Notes: a model not told the origin generated them from the letters alone. DNA of 64,000 nt from Actinomortierella ambigua (GCA_016098155.1 JAAAJB010000036.1:1-64000), one strand, 5' to 3'. Positions 1 to 12,961 are shown, counted from the stretch's first letter. Translations and numbers: made by a program.

Positions 1-3
1 AGG

Positions 4-38
<35 letters not shown>

Positions 39-740
39 TTTTTTAAAAAAAAAAAAAAAAAGAAAGATTTTTTTTTAAATTTTAACTGTGACGTGGAATT
101 CGAAGGGGAATTCTAAAAGAGCTCCATTCATACACATTCGTCCTGTCTTCACACAGACATCACAATTCTGGGAATCCGTAAAATACCCCAGAAGGCACCC
201 TCGCTTAATTGGTGCAGAATACTGTATGTCATGTGTCTCGCAGAAATTTTAGTTGCAAGATTGTGGTGCGTGTTTGTTGAATTTCGAAGAATGATCGTGT
301 ATACGAATGAGGCCTTTTAAAGAGGCTTTTAATCATGCAAAGCGGTCGGCACATCGTGTACGACAAGTATATGAGCAACCAGAGAGGGGTCAACATGTAA
401 GGACAAAAGTAGGGGTCGACAGATTGAAGAACGGGGGATCGACAGTTTACGATTTAAAAATCTGTGGGGTCGTTTCTCAAAAATTAGAGAGAGAGAGCGC
501 CCATTGTGGGACAAGACGGACAGGGTTTCACCCTGCCGGAGATGACTGGACACATGACTTCGACAGGGAAGGAAAACCTTCTCTCTCACACCCACCACCC
601 TTTGCTCCGGTGTAAGTTTGAACACCTGAAAAGTCGAGGGAACCAACGAGAATGATGCCAATGGGTGGGGGTTTATTGTACAAAAATGCAAATGCAGGAG
701 GAATACTGGTGGACGATGAATAAAATAGAAAAAAAAATGA
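1..740. other. Non-coding stretch at the window start, 3' of the mitochondrial RNA polymerase gene
   Basis: The first ~80 bases are almost pure A and T (an A run, a T run, then another A run). The rest shows no convincing coding exon on either strand. The minus-strand part next to position 741 is the 3' untranslated region of the polymerase gene. Confidence 0.6.
672..677 (-). terminator. Polyadenylation signal AATAAA for the mitochondrial RNA polymerase gene
   Basis: TTTATT on the plus strand reads AATAAA on the minus strand, about 65 bases beyond the polymerase stop codon (741-743). The position suits a fungal polyadenylation signal. Cleavage site not determined. Confidence 0.4.
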
Positions 741-3700
741 CTAGGAGAAGAAGTAGTCCGATTCGGCCACCTTGGCCACATCAAACTCGCCACGGTCTGG
801 AAGGGGTGGGAATGTCAAGAGTTCCCACGAGTGGAACAACTTGTTGTTCGACGTCTTGCGGCTGCCCTTGCGCATTGCCTTGCCCAGCGCCTTTGCCTCC
901 GCCTGGAGCTCCTCGTCATCCTCCTCAATCACAACGTTCGACAGGTCGTGTTCATCGTCCTCCTCGTCACCAAGGTTGAACATATCAGTCGACGGCTTGC
1001 TGGAGGCCTTGCGGTTGACTAATGTGCCATCGTCGTTGGTCATCTGCGGGTCCTTGGGTGCTGCAGGATCTGCCTCGAACTCGCTGCCGGTGCTAACGTT
1101 CAGCTTCAGCTTCTTGTTCTGAAGACGCTCGTCGTCCCAAGCAATCATGCCTTCGCCGACAGTCTCGCCAGGGTTGGCAATAACCAGCGTCACAGGGTAC
1201 AGATAGTCCTTATAACGCTCCATAAACTCGTTGCGCAAGTTTTCCATGATGCGGTTGCTGTGCAGGCGAATAAACTGGTTGCGAAGCACCTCGTTCATCA
1301 CCTCTACGTCACACGCGTGCGTCCAGTACGAGTCGTGCACCGATGCAAAAGTCAGGCCGGCCTCGACACATCCTGCAGCAGACATGAGCATGTGCGTTGC
1401 GTCGAGCGAGTGGATAAAGTTGGGTGGGAAGGCTGTACGCTGCTTCTGTACGTTGACAGGGCTTGCCTGCGATGGGTCCTTGATCGTCACTGATTGCAGA
1501 TTGGTCTTGACCTGCTTCTGCTCGATCTTACGGTAGGGCTGCACAATCGGAAGGTTGAGTGGAGTCGTCCAGATGACGCTTGTCATCTGTTGGCTGGCAA
1601 TCTGCTTCCGGTTAGCCGGCTTTGACTTCTTCTTGCCCTTACTCGTCTCCTCAATCTCATTCGCCTCATCAGGATCGACCACGTTCTTGGGCACACTCTT
1701 GGCAATTCGGCGCGCACTCTCTGCCAGCCAATCCTGAATCGCACGCGCTCCCGTGAACAGCTCTCCGAGAGAGGCAAACACCTGCTGGGTAAGGTAGGTA
1801 CTCAGCTGACGGACTTGGTCGTGAGGAATACCCGGCGTCTCCTTCAGCCTGTTCTCGATCTGGGCACGCGCTCCGATAAACGTCACACCATACACGTTCG
1901 TCATCACCGTCTGCTTAACAATCTTGCGCGAAATCTTGCCTACTAGAATCTGTGCCGGTTCCACGCCATCGGCGGCCTGCTTCTCCAAAAGCTTCTCGAC
2001 TGTCTTGGCCACACCCGAGTACACATCCTGAGGCGAATCTGAAGGTACCAGGTTGACTTGCTTGGCTCCAGCCATATCACCTCCCAGGGCGGCATAGTGC
2101 TGCAGGCCGTTACAGGTACCATCCTGATGGACAGGAATTCGGCTGCGGTACGTCTCAGGGTTACCGCTACGGATGGCATCTGTAATCTCGATACACGTAG
2201 CAAGACATTGCCAAGGATCCTCGGCCTTGAGCCACCACTGCTGTCCGTCCATAGGCTTGTCTGCGCTGTCGAAAATATCTTCCAGATGATCCATGGCGAA
2301 CTGTGCGCGTGCGCTCAGAGAGTGCTTGTCGTAGCCTGCCAAGTTGGCCAAATGGATCTTGAGCCATGTAAAGCCCTGGGCGCCAAGTGGCTTGGCCTCG
2401 TCAAACATCAGTAGACCTCTGCAAAGATCGTTGCCTAAGTGGTTGAACAGGGGTGGAATAGGGTATGCGCGTCCACGGAAATCAAGGTTGTGTGGGAAGT
2501 ACATGGGCTCATCAGCAAACTACATCGGCCACCGACACGCCCACAGGAACAAAAAAAAATAGGTTGAGTTAGTGACATGAGGGAATCAAAGAGTGGGAAA
2601 GCGCTTAACGACAGGAAGATGAAAACTTACAGCACGAGCAATTTCGATCTTGTAGTTGACATCGCAACGCAAACTGTGGTGATTCTTGGCCTCGACCTTC
2701 ATCTTGCGAACCTCATTCAACCACGTAGCCTTGGCCTTAGTGCTGGTCTCATAATCGTCAGGTTTTGGAGGCTCGACCAGCTGATCAGCTGCTGCAGGGA
2801 TCTTTGCGAAGCTTTTGCCAGAGTTCCATGCCTCCAAGATAACCGACAGGACCCGCTTGTTCACGGCCCACCGGGTTCGACCCAAGACATCCAGACCATT
2901 GTAAACGCGGAAGAGCAGGCCTTCTTCGTGGGCCTTCTTAAGGTAATCATACTGTTGAGGACAGTGTCGGATACGCATAATGGTCGACTGGGCATTGAGA
3001 TATCCACCATTATTGTATGTCAACCACGGGCGAGGATGGACAAGCATGGGCAGCAGACGAGGGTGAATCACAGCGCCGACGGGCTCCTTGGACAAAACTT
3101 CAGAGATCTTGTTGTGTACCTTGATCACGCCAATCTTTTGTCCCTTGGCATACTGATAGGTGTGGTAAAAGGCTGGGATGTCCTCAATAATCTGCTTGCC
3201 AGTCTCGGGGTCGTGACTAGGGATCTGAACCTTGGCACAGTCCATCAGCAGCGTCGTGAGGACCGAACCAACCTTGGCACGGGTACTCTCAGGCCAGAGC
3301 GGTGTCCATCCTGCCTCGTGAAGTGCCTCATGCTCCGCCGATGCCGCCTTCCGTACTGCCATGTTGAACAAGCGCCCGTTACCGTAGAGTTGGTGAACAT
3401 TAATGTTTTGCTCGACCAGCGCCTTGTTGTTCTTCTTGGCAAACTGCTCCGCATTGTGCTCGGTCTCGATGGCCTTGCCGATAGCAATAAGAGCACGCGC
3501 CGACTTCATGCCGTCTACAATGCCACCAGAATTGTTAAGACGGAGGAGCTCCAGGATGGTGATAATGGAGAGCTTCTCAGCAGGAAGCATCTTGAGGAAA
3601 GGACCATAGGTGACGCGATCCCGGTCAACACCTGTGCTGGAAGACGCCTTCTTCTCCAGCGCATCGTTGATACGCTTGATCTCCAGCTTAATGCTGGCCG

Positions 3701-4901
3701 TCAAGGCCTCATGCCACTTCCACAAGTGCGATCGTAGAGGCCGCAGGTTCATCTGCTCTGGGATTCCGTGACTGTCGTGTTCCAACTTCTCGAGAGCCGC
3801 CTGATAAGACTTCTCCTCCAGCTTGAGCTGGCGGTCATAACGATCCAGGTCCTTCCGGGAAAGGGCGTCCAGGGTGCTCCTCATCAATTGAACACCAATC
3901 ACGGGCTCATTCTTGGAGTTGCGAACAGGGTTGACCTCGGCATATTGTTGGACAGCCTCCACAGGCTCTTTGATGTCGGTAGTAGCCTCGGTTGGGACTG
4001 CCAATCGGGCAGATGCAGGTTTGAGCAGGCCGGCAATCTTGTCAACTCGCTCAATATCCCCAGGCTGTAATGTAGTAGATGTACGAAGCTCCTCGACAGT
4101 GAATCCAGCTTTCTGCATCTCCATCATCATCACCTTGGCGGTGTGCATGCTGTCCATCCTAGAAATATCAGCCATTGGCGATCATGCAATCAGAAAATAG
4201 AATGTAAGTCATCTGTTAACCATAGCAGAGAGACGCTCGAAAGAATTGCTCTCACTAAAAAGGGAGAGAGGTACTTACTTGAGGAAACCCTTGATCAGGA
4301 TGGCAAAGCTGGTGAGATCAGGCTTGACATGGTACTTTGCCAGCGACTCGAACCAGCGCAGAGCATCTTTGGTGCGAGGTTGGGGCTTTGCATTAATATA
4401 GGCCTCCATGAAAGAGTTATGCATCTTGATATCGCCTAGGACAAGCATATCTTCTGGGTTGTTTCGGTGCAAGGCCAAAAATGTGCGGCGAGCTCGCTCC
4501 ATGTCGCCCGTGGCCAGACAGGCATACATGACTGCCATTTGTTCTGGGAGCTGAGCTTCGCTGAATTTGCCCGCCTCTCTGGGCTGGCTTGGACGCAGCT
4601 CTGGCAGGCGCACGATAGTGATGGGTTCGAGAGACAGGGCACCGCTGGATCGATAGGAGTGCAGGGCCTCATCAACAGTAGAGCGGATAGACGGTGTGTG
4701 AGAAGGAGAAGTGGGATGGATCATGGTCGATTCTTCTCTTGCCACAGCAACAGAAGTGTTGAGCTGAGGAGTTCCTGTGGAGACCTTCCGAGAGACAACA
4801 GGAGTCCTTGGCTGAGGGTGGGCCACCAGAAGAGGCATCCTCCGGACCATAGCAGGCGCTCTTCCTCCACTGCTCCTTAGCACGGAAGCAACAGACCACA
4901 T
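741..4901 (-). CDS. RPO41: Mitochondrial DNA-directed RNA polymerase (T7-like, single subunit)
   Basis: Transcribes the mitochondrial genome. Exons 4901-4279, 4158-2631 and 2519-741 join in phase to 1309 aa, close to yeast Rpo41 (about 1350 aa). Signatures of the phage-type family are visible: the DFRGR segment just after exon 3 begins, the palm motif DGTCNGLQHYAALGGD (catalytic Asp ~850), the finger helix KQTVMTNVYG (Lys ~919), HSLDATHM and HDSYWTH (second catalytic Asp ~1113), and the C-terminal YFFS foot. The N-terminal third reads like the helical PPR-like region of mitochondrial polymerases. The start at 4901 gives a basic, Ser/Arg-rich leader compatible with mitochondrial import. Odd points: a Lys-rich insertion at ~1000-1022 and a ~95-residue acidic insertion (~1190-1283) immediately before the C-terminal foot. 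Divergently transcribed from the PP2C gene. Confidence 0.95.
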
Positions 4902-5660
4902 TGCTATGCTTATGACAAGGTAGAGACCAGACTGGGTGTGTATGAAGGGGGACAAGTCGTGTGAGGCGAGACAGAGTACGACAGGAGCGAGGAAAGAGAA
5001 CGACAGGCGAGAAGAGGGTGGTACAAAGGAGGAAGAGAGGATAGTGAAAAAAGTGCGCTTGTGCCCGCGGCTTGCTACCAACTAATTGCCAGCAAACAAT
5101 GATTTGCAGAGTGTAAAGTGGAGCAATAGCGATTGCAGCTTGCAACGAGTGGAGTGGGAGTGCGGAAAGGGGTGAAGCGAAGGGAGGTGAAAAAGGCCAA
5201 AAAAAAAACATGGTGACTGCTGATTGCTTGCACAACCCAATATTTGGCCCTTCCTCCGTGGGGACGACAAGTCCCCCAGAGAGCCAACAAGTGCCCTTCC
5301 TACTTGTCCTTTTCCTCCCAGAAGAGAGGAAGGCAATGCTACTCTCCATCGCCCTCCCCTTCGCTCAGCTCTCTGTGGCAAGAGACTCGACAATATGAAG
5401 TGCTTTTCAGCGCGCTTGCTGGCCCCAACGCCTTATCCCAGTGTGACACGACTGCAAGCCACAGGTCAGGTGACAGAGACGGAAATCACCCCTGTCCCAT
5501 TCCCTGGGGTGCTGCACTGCTGTGGCGAGAGAGAGGGTCTCTCCCCAAATGGGCAGTTGTGAAAGAGTGTGCTCGTCCGACAGGGCTTCGCTTCTCCCCC
5601 TCTTTCTTTCAACCTCTCTCTATCTTTGTACACACAACACTCTCTCCTCTTTTTGTTCAT

Positions 5661-5696
<36 letters not shown>

Positions 5697-5929
5697 GTCC
5701 ACACGCACTCACCCACGCTTTAGTGTACATCCTTCGCTCCCTCTCTCCCCTCCCTCCCTCCACTCTTCTAAATCCCCTTCCTCCTTGACAGCTCGCTCAC
5801 GAGGAGCCCATCATTACCCCCACCTCACGCCTCTTCCCGCCTCCATTCATCCCATTCAACAGACACATCACTGCTGTCAGAGGCACAACCAACACGCCCT
5901 TGACCACCAACAGTAAACCAGCGCAACCG
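4902..5929. other. Divergent intergenic region between RPO41 and the PP2C gene
   Basis: About 1 kb with no convincing exon. The half nearer 5930 is strongly C/T-rich on the plus strand and includes a (TC)n tract, the usual leader type upstream of starts in this window. The half nearer 4901 is the promoter and leader of the polymerase gene. Confidence 0.55.
5671..5696. repeat. (TC)13 microsatellite in the leader of the PP2C gene
   Basis: An uninterrupted TC dinucleotide run inside a longer pyrimidine-rich stretch, about 230 bases upstream of the PP2C start codon. Confidence 0.9.
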
Positions 5930-7871
5930 ATGGCTGACAAGACGGTCGAAGCGACGCCGGCAACAACAGCAACGCAGACAGAGTCTCCTCTTCTGGCGAC
6001 ATCAACCAGCAGCACATCTATTGGCAAATGCGATAGCCCAGACAACATGAGCTCGATAGAGGGCTCCAGCTGGGACACCAACGACCACGACACAAGCCAA
6101 CCACCCCCACCACAGATTGATAAAGAGAGCATCCTACGCGAACTCGAAGACAACGAGTTTCTTGTTGGGGTCGTCGAAGACAGAAATAAGCGCTGCCGAC
6201 GAACAATGGAGGTACTGCAGAAATACCAACTTGGCCTTGGATTGTGAGGAATGCACGGTTGGAGTCAAAGAACGCAGCGTCGCGTTATGCTCCTGCCTTT
6301 TTCTTTCGTTCTTTCTCTTCCCTGGCGCGCCAAGAATAGACTAAAAGAATGATGGGGGGGGGGAGAGGGAAGGGAGGGAGGAGGAGGAGGAGAGGAGGCA
6401 GTCGATGAGTCTCTCTTATTTTATTATTGTTACTCATGGCCCCACTCTGCCCCCTTCCTATTCTAATCCCCCGTTCGTTCATATCGTGACCGCGGGACTC
6501 GTTTTAGGATACCCACGCCTTTATTTATAACTATGAAGGGATCAAGGGACACGGATACTTTGCCATCTTCGATGGCCACGCCGGCAGGGCTGCTGCTGAC
6601 TGGTGTGGGCAGCACTTCCACGAGGTACCTGATAATTGCTGATTTATGATCTCTTGATCCTTGGATGGATGGGCACACGTATCAGCAGCAGCAACAGACA
6701 TGAGAGTGAGGTGCATGCACGCGTGCCCATCGTACAGCTGGAGATCTCTGGGAACTGCAAATTCACACCAGCTTTGTTACACACAATCACAATTCATTGC
6801 GCATGACATAACGCATAGGTCTTTGGAGAGATCCTGGAAGAGCGAGGGAACGACGAAAATGCAGACATTCAGGCACTGGTCAATGAGGCATTTTTGACTG
6901 TTGACCAGAAGCTTATCGAGATGCAGACGCAAGGTCGTTCGAGCGGATGCACGGCCATCATGGCTTACATCCGTAAGGAAGGAGACAAGGTAAAAAATAG
7001 AAAACATGTTCTTCCCGCCCTCTTTTTTTTCTCGCTGTGTCTCTCTTTCTCCCCCCTCTACTGGTTTCCGCTGTTTTCCTTCAAGGACCCTCGAATGTAC
7101 AATTTTCCCAGCGCAATTTTATTGTTCGGGGGAAAACCCTAATCCGTGCTACCCATGTTTTGACTTTTTCTATATTCTTTTAATTCAATTAGCGGGTACT
7201 CTATACCGGCAATGTTGGCGACGCGAGAGCAGTCCTCTGCCACAAGGGCAAGGCTGTAAGGCTCTCCTACGACCACAAAGGCAGTGATCATACCGAGGCT
7301 AAGCGAATTCTAGACATTGGCGGATTTGTGATGAATAACCGTGTGAATGGTAAGCTTCTGTTCTCGGGCACAGTCATGGATTGACACTCTACTGTCGTAT
7401 GGACTTTTGGAGAGGGAATATGAGCCAGGCGGGAGCTACTGACATAATCAACCATCTGCTGTTTCCTCACTCTATACCCCTTCTCTAGGTGTCCTAGCTG
7501 TCACACGAGCATTGGGCGACAGCTCCATGAAGGAGTTTGTGATTGGCGCGCCATACACGACACGGACTGTCATGGGTGACGACGACCCATTCTTCATCTT
7601 GGCATGCGACGGCGTAAGTTTTCTTTTCTTTTCTTTGTTACTGTTATCTTCTCCCATGTTAATACACTGGCTCTAACGTTACCGGGTGGCCTTTTTTATT
7701 ATTATTATTATTATTAATTAGCTTTGGGATGTCTGTGCAGATCAAGAGGCAGTCGATCTGGTGAAGGAAATGATCTGCCCCGAGACAGCAAGCAAGCAAC
7801 TACTTGATCTCGCCTTGCAAAAGTTTAGCACGGACAACATTAGCATCATGGTCGTGAGATTGACTGTATGA
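5930..7871 (+). CDS. Protein phosphatase 2C (PPM family, Ptc1-like)
   Basis: Mg/Mn-dependent Ser/Thr phosphatase. Six exons, 5930-6211, 6508-6624, 6819-6989, 7193-7349, 7489-7613 and 7722-7871, join in phase to 333 aa. PPM motifs appear in order: [16 protein letters not shown] split over exons 1/2, [10 protein letters not shown] (metal-binding Asp116), [44 protein letters not shown] (Asp283 and Asp287), and TDNISIMVV at the C-terminus. The first ~75 residues are Thr/Ser/Pro-rich and probably disordered. Start chosen at the first in-frame ATG after the C/T-rich leader. Length and compact shape resemble yeast Ptc1, a regulator of stress MAP-kinase signalling; that specific role is inferred. Confidence 0.93.
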
Positions 7872-8231
7872 TACACTTACCAGCCCATTAAAGAAACTTG
7901 CTGATAATTGAGGAGTTCGTCGTACAAAGGAAGCAGGAAAGGAATGACCTTCTGGATATGTGCATAGAAAGGCGGGCAGGGTAGAAGGGAGAAGGGTGGT
8001 GGTAGAAGAGGAGTAGGAGAGTGGACAGACTGAAAAACGTTTTTCACATGCGAGGGTGTTGGCGCTGGGGTCGGAGTTGAGGCAACACAAAAATTGGTGG
8101 CAGTCCACATGCGGCCTTTTGTGCTTTTTCATTTCATTATTTCATTCATAACCGCTTCTCTTCTTGACTTCATTTGCATCCCCTCGACCCAACCCACCAC
8201 ACCCTTGTCCTTGCGCAAGGACACCAGACAT
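7872..8231. other. Intergenic region between PP2C and the esterase gene
   Basis: 360 bases between two genes on the same strand. It holds the PP2C 3' untranslated region and the upstream region of the esterase. No exon or clear regulatory motif was recognised. Confidence 0.5.
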
Positions 8232-10710
8232 ATGGTACACATTCCCATTGTCTCCCGCCTAAGCCTGGGGGACTACCGCTCCATCGTGCTTACATTCATC
8301 ATTCTCGGCATTGAAACCATCTTCAGAGCAGTCGCCATCCTCATTCCCTCTCCTATCCTCAATGCCCAAAAACGACTTATTGAGAAGTATGCGCTAACCA
8401 AAACAGTGACAAAGAAACATCAGGCCGGATAATGAATGATAAGGCCACCTTGTAGTGCAATAATAATAGAAGATATCTAAAGAGTCACTGAGGTTCCTTC
8501 CCATCTCACCCACAGGATTTTTCCTTGGATTGTCACAAACCATATTTCATCCAAGGCCCCACCCTTGGAGACTGCCGCCAATGTCCAAGAGATGCTTCAG
8601 TTCTGGTACGCCCCCCTTTCTTTCTTCCTCCTGTCCTCGGCATCAGGCCACTTTTTTTTACACATGATTGTGTTGTATTTGGCCCACCCCTCCCCCCCTC
8701 CACAATAATTTCTCACCTTTCCCCCGCAATTTACTTTGGTTTCGCAGGGGCTACCCGATCCAGGAGCACCTCATAAGGACCCAAGACAACTATCTCCTCG
8801 GTGTACACCGCATCCCCCATGGTCGTGAGACGATTTCCCCTAAGAGGCGCTCCCCCAACCCTCCTGCGCCGATTGTGGAGCTTCTTCAGAAACATGGTGT
8901 GCCCTTGGCTGCGGAAACAAGGGAAGCCTTTCATCGGCGTCAACACGACCACAGCCTGGCCAAAAATGGTGGAACCAATAGCAGCGAGCATGGTTCTGTG
9001 GTTCCCAAAGCCAGCAACCTTCATACCGACGAACCTGAGATGTTTACAGGTGCTATCAAGAACGCTGAGGTGCAACACAAGCGCAAGGACGGCGATTATA
9101 TCAAACCGGTTGTGCTCCTCTACCACGGCTTCATGATGTGCTCAGAAGTTTGGCTCTGTAATTTGGACGAAGAGCGCAATCTGGCATTTGTTCTGGCTGA
9201 AGCAGGGTAATTCACAAGCTCGTGAGTCGTCACACAAGCAAGCCCATAAATCCTTGGGCGCCTATGACGATTGGGATGCAATGTATCGCACATCTGACTC
9301 TTGTTTCCCCCTCTCTTGCTTTTCCTCTCCTTGCCTGCCGTCATCCCCTCCCATCACTGTCTGATAGATACGATGTCTGGTTAGGAAATGCACGGGGAAA
9401 CAAGTACTCACTCAAGCACATGTTCACAAAACCCCATGAACAAAAGTTTTGGGACTTTTCAATGGATGAACTGGCCATGTTTGACATGCCAGACACAATA
9501 GATGTATGTTTTGTTGCCTTCTTGACCAATGTCTTTCCTCCCTCCCTCCCTCCCCCTTCCCTGCATTTCAATGCACTAATCACACGTTACTCACAGTCCC
9601 TTCGTTGTTTACTTTCTGGACACTATAGTACATTCTCGAAAGAACAGGCGCTCCCTCGCTCGTGTACATTGGATTTTCACAGGGCACAGCACAGGCTTTT
9701 GCAGCGTTGTCCATCAACCCAGAGCTGAACGAGAAAGTCTCACTATTTATCGCCCTTGCCCCAGCCACAACCCCTCCGGGGCTTGACAACGGTCTCATTA
9801 ACTCGGTCGTCAAGGCAACGCCCAATGTGATCTACCTCCTGCTTGGCCGCAAGACGCCTTTAGCAGCCGCGCTCTTTTGGCAGAATTTGCTCCACCCTAC
9901 TACCTATGCAGCCATGATTGACGGTGCTGTCAAGTTCTTGTTTGGATGGGACTGCAAGTCCATGACCCTTGTCCAAAAGTCTGTCTCTTACCAGCATCTC
10001 TACAGCTTCACTAGTGTGCGCATTCTTGTGGTAAGTCGTCGCCTTCTGGCGCGTCGTCTATGAACTATTTTTCGCCCTCATCTTTTGTCGGCGATTGAAA
10101 TTTAATTCTCTGTGGTTGCCACCAACTTTTTTTTGGCTACTTGTAGCATTGGTTCCAAATCATTCGCACGCAATACTTCCAAATGTACGATGATGTCCAG
10201 CCACGCGTGCCATACCTCTCTTCAACTCGGGGCCATACACCCCATCCATTCCCGACGCGCCAAATCACGACACCGATTGCCATCTTTTATGGCGACAAGG
10301 ACTCACTGGTCGATCCCAAAGCATTGCTCTCGGACCTGCCGGAGGCCGTTGGAGTGTGGGAGATCCCCGGGTATGAGCACCTGGACTTTTTGTGGGCGGA
10401 GGGGCTCGAGACATTTGTGTATCCTCAAATCTTCGAGCTATTGGAGTCGTATTCGTACAACGGACATGTGTCGACGAAGGGTAGTAGTTTCAGGTACCGC
10501 ATGAAGCGGTCGAGCTCAAATGGCTTTACAAGCCATCGTATGACAACCAAGTCGATCGTTCGGGAGCTGGAATACCAGGACGACTCCGACACGGAAAATT
10601 ATGCTGCTCATGATGAGAGCAATGGTTGTGGTACCGATGATACTTCCTCCAACTGGTTAACTCCAGAGCGTCGGCGTTCCTCTCTCCGCCCACTCTCCCA
10701 AAATACGTAG
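8232..10710 (+). CDS. Sterol-ester hydrolase / acid lipase-like alpha/beta hydrolase (Tgl1/Yeh family)
   Basis: Likely hydrolyses steryl esters or triglycerides at lipid droplets or endomembranes. Exons 8232-8386, 8516-8605, 8748-9206, 9368-9503, 9629-10030 and 10147-10710 give 601 aa. A hydrophobic helix around residues 16-40 looks like a membrane anchor. The N-terminal lipase segment reads GYPIQEHLIRTQDNYLLGVHRIP, followed by VVLLYHGFMM and YDVWLGNARGN. The catalytic triad is Ser297 in GFSQG, Asp466 in FYGDKDSLVD and His492 in GYEHLDFLW. All are typical of the acid-lipase/steryl esterase family. A ~90-residue insertion of low complexity separates the first two segments. The C-terminal ~100 residues are Ser/Arg-rich, possibly phosphorylated. 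The exact substrate cannot be decided from sequence. Confidence 0.92.
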
Positions 10711-10726
10711 CAGACTCGGCATGAAA

Positions 10727-10732
10727 AATAAA
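10727..10732 (+). terminator. Polyadenylation signal AATAAA of the esterase gene
   Basis: AATAAA lies 17 bases after the esterase stop codon and 80 bases before the stop of the convergent mannosyltransferase gene, so the two 3' untranslated regions must be short or overlap. Confidence 0.5.
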
Positions 10733-10815
10733 CTTTATCTGTGTTGCTGTGGTACCACCGAAAGGAAAGGCGAATTTGTGTTTAAATCATCCATGTCTTG
10801 GACACAAGAAACGCG

Positions 10816-12296
10816 CTACCGCCCAGAGATGTCAACGTAAAGTATACACTTGCCACTCTTCTGGCAGACAACTGTTTCTTTCTTGGACTTCTTTTGTTCG
10901 CGGCCGTGCCACATCGCTGTACAGCTGAGCACAGAATCATCCACATTCGAAGCTGGATTGCAAATGCATCGCTGTTGATTGAACGCCTCGTCTACAGGGC
11001 AGTGATGGAACGGGCCGTGGGCCCACGCCAGTTCATCCAAGAAGAGAATCTCAGAACGGGGGAGGAGAAGGGAGAGGCCCAGGGTCATCACAATGGCATC
11101 CGTCCAGCGCTCGTAGTAAATCACCCCTTGCCTGTCCACAAAGTCAAAGAAGGCACGGTATGCCTCGGAACGAAAAAACTCGAAGCTGCCAATGGAGTTT
11201 TGGACACCGTAGGAACAGTCATTGCTTTTTTAAAATATTTTTCAAAGGAATCATGGGTGAGTAAAGGGATTCGTGCAAGAGTGTTTGGAAATAGTAGACT
11301 TCAGAAACAACCCTTTCTCCAGAAACTGTTCGAACTTACTAATCGTCCTTGTCCTTGTCCCTGATGAACTCCTCGTCATTGACCGCTGGGATGAGTGTCG
11401 GGTACGTGGCCTTGAAATTCTGAAGCACTTTCCAAACGCTTGGCGTCGACAACTGATTCTCACGCAGCGAGAGGGACCACGCTAGAGATTAATGGAGATG
11501 GACGGCTTGGTTGAGAAAGGCAGATACCCTCACCACTATGCCCCAGAGGCGCATCTCCTCACTTTTAGCAAGTTTGAGGTCACTCACCAAATTTCTTCCC
11601 GGTCCTCTGCATTTCGAGCATTGGATCAATCTCCATATCACAATAGAGGTGAATTCCAGGCTCGACTCGCCAGAAGAAATCATACGACGCCATCAACTCG
11701 TGCCTTGCCAGCAAGCCACTGTGGAATCGCCACATATGACGCTTCGTCATATTCATGGCGTCGTTGATGCCCCGCTCGAGGAGATCCTGTTGCCGTGAGA
11801 CCATGCTGTGATAATCCACCCAAGAAGGTTGACTCCAGTTCTCGCGCGGGATTTGACCATAAAAGGTGTCTCCTCCAGTAAGTGCCGAGGTGAGTTCCTT
11901 GAACTGAGCCGAGAACTTTGTGTGGGTCAAAAACACCCATGGGTACCGGCGGTGGCGGTTGAAGCGGTCTTCGAACCTTCGGACTGTTTCGCGCGCCATG
12001 GTCAGCTCATTTTCGGTCGCGAGCATGACAAGGACCCCATTCGCTCGCTCCAGCCCTTTACTTGATATGGTGGTCGTGGTGGTAGCGCTAGTCGTAGTAG
12101 CGAGACGTTCCACGACCGGCTCAGGTCTGGATCCAGGATGGCGATCATCTATGGCAGCAGAGGATTTTTTGATCGATTTGAAGGTACGAGTGAGATAGCT
12201 GGAGCCAAGGTAGAGGAGGCAGAGTGCTGAAAGAAGCAGGGCGAGCAGCCGAGCAGTACGTCTGGGACGGCCGACAGCTCTTCGAAGTAGCGCCAT
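10816..12296 (-). CDS. Alpha-1,2-mannosyltransferase, KTR/KRE2 family (GT15)
   Basis: Golgi type II membrane enzyme adding alpha-1,2-mannose from GDP-mannose to O- and N-linked glycans. Exons 12296-11588, 11481-11340 and 11224-10816 give 419 aa. A short basic cytosolic tail precedes one transmembrane segment (residues ~16-35), then a Ser/Thr-rich stem. GT15 hallmarks follow: NGVLVMLATENEL, a stretch around YPWVFLTHTKFS, FHSGLLARHELMASYDFFWRVEPG with IHLYCDMEIDP, WSLSLRENQ, SFEFFRSEAYRAFFDFVD, GVIYYERWTDA, and the end motif around HHCPVDEAFNQQRCICNP. The Cys positions match the family. Length fits yeast Ktr/Kre2 (about 390-440 aa). Divergent from DRS1, convergent with the esterase. Confidence 0.93.
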
Positions 12297-12961
12297 CCAC
12301 TGTATACGGAAGGGAGTCGCTGGAGTAGTGGCTGGGAAAAGGGTGAGAAACTGAAGAGTGCGAAAGGGGTGGAGAAAAATGAAATGCAGCTATGAGTTGT
12401 GATAACCCATGAAGGAACAATTTCAGCCTTTGCCATCGAGAACCCCGGAACGTATTCAAAAAGTCCTGTGCAATGTTTGTCAGAACTTGTTGGAATTTCG
12501 TGTTAGAAAAGGGGTTCGATGCATTTAGTCTCGATTTGTGACCTCAGGCTTCGCCTTGTAGCAAATGCACAAATACACAAACGACACACAGTTTTCCCGA
12601 TATGTCTCTTTGCAACGACGCTGTTTCGGTTCTTGGGTATCGTTGGAGTTGTGTATGCAAGAATGCTTGCGATAGCGAGAGCTCTTAGTCGACTGATTAT
12701 TTTGCTCTGACATTCCATTGTGCCCTATGTTCCGACCTGTCAAAGCGAAGCCTGAATTTATGTCCAGACCACATTTGAACACCCGAAAAAATTGTGACCG
12801 CCTTTGAAACCCATAAACAAATAGGCCTTGAAAAAAAAATATGCAGCTTCGACTTGGGTAGCCTACTTTCTCCCTCAACACCTGTCTTCATTGGGCGAAG
12901 AGTCTCCATTTCCCCTTGAATTTGCTTAACCCTCCTGCCCCAACTTTGCATTGTCTCCAAT
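12297..12961. other. Divergent promoter region between the mannosyltransferase and DRS1
   Basis: About 665 bases between two start codons on opposite strands. The minus-strand side is C/T-rich like other leaders here. No coding exon was recognised. Confidence 0.5.

Noticed and set aside
2577..3737. 386-codon plus-strand open frame
   Set aside because: Lies wholly antisense to RPO41 exon 2, whose protein matches the phage-type polymerase family; the antisense translation is Leu/Arg-rich and resembles nothing.
5900..5929. Upstream TTG start for the PP2C gene
   Set aside because: Fungal nuclear genes initiate at ATG; the in-frame ATG at 5930 begins a normal N-terminus.
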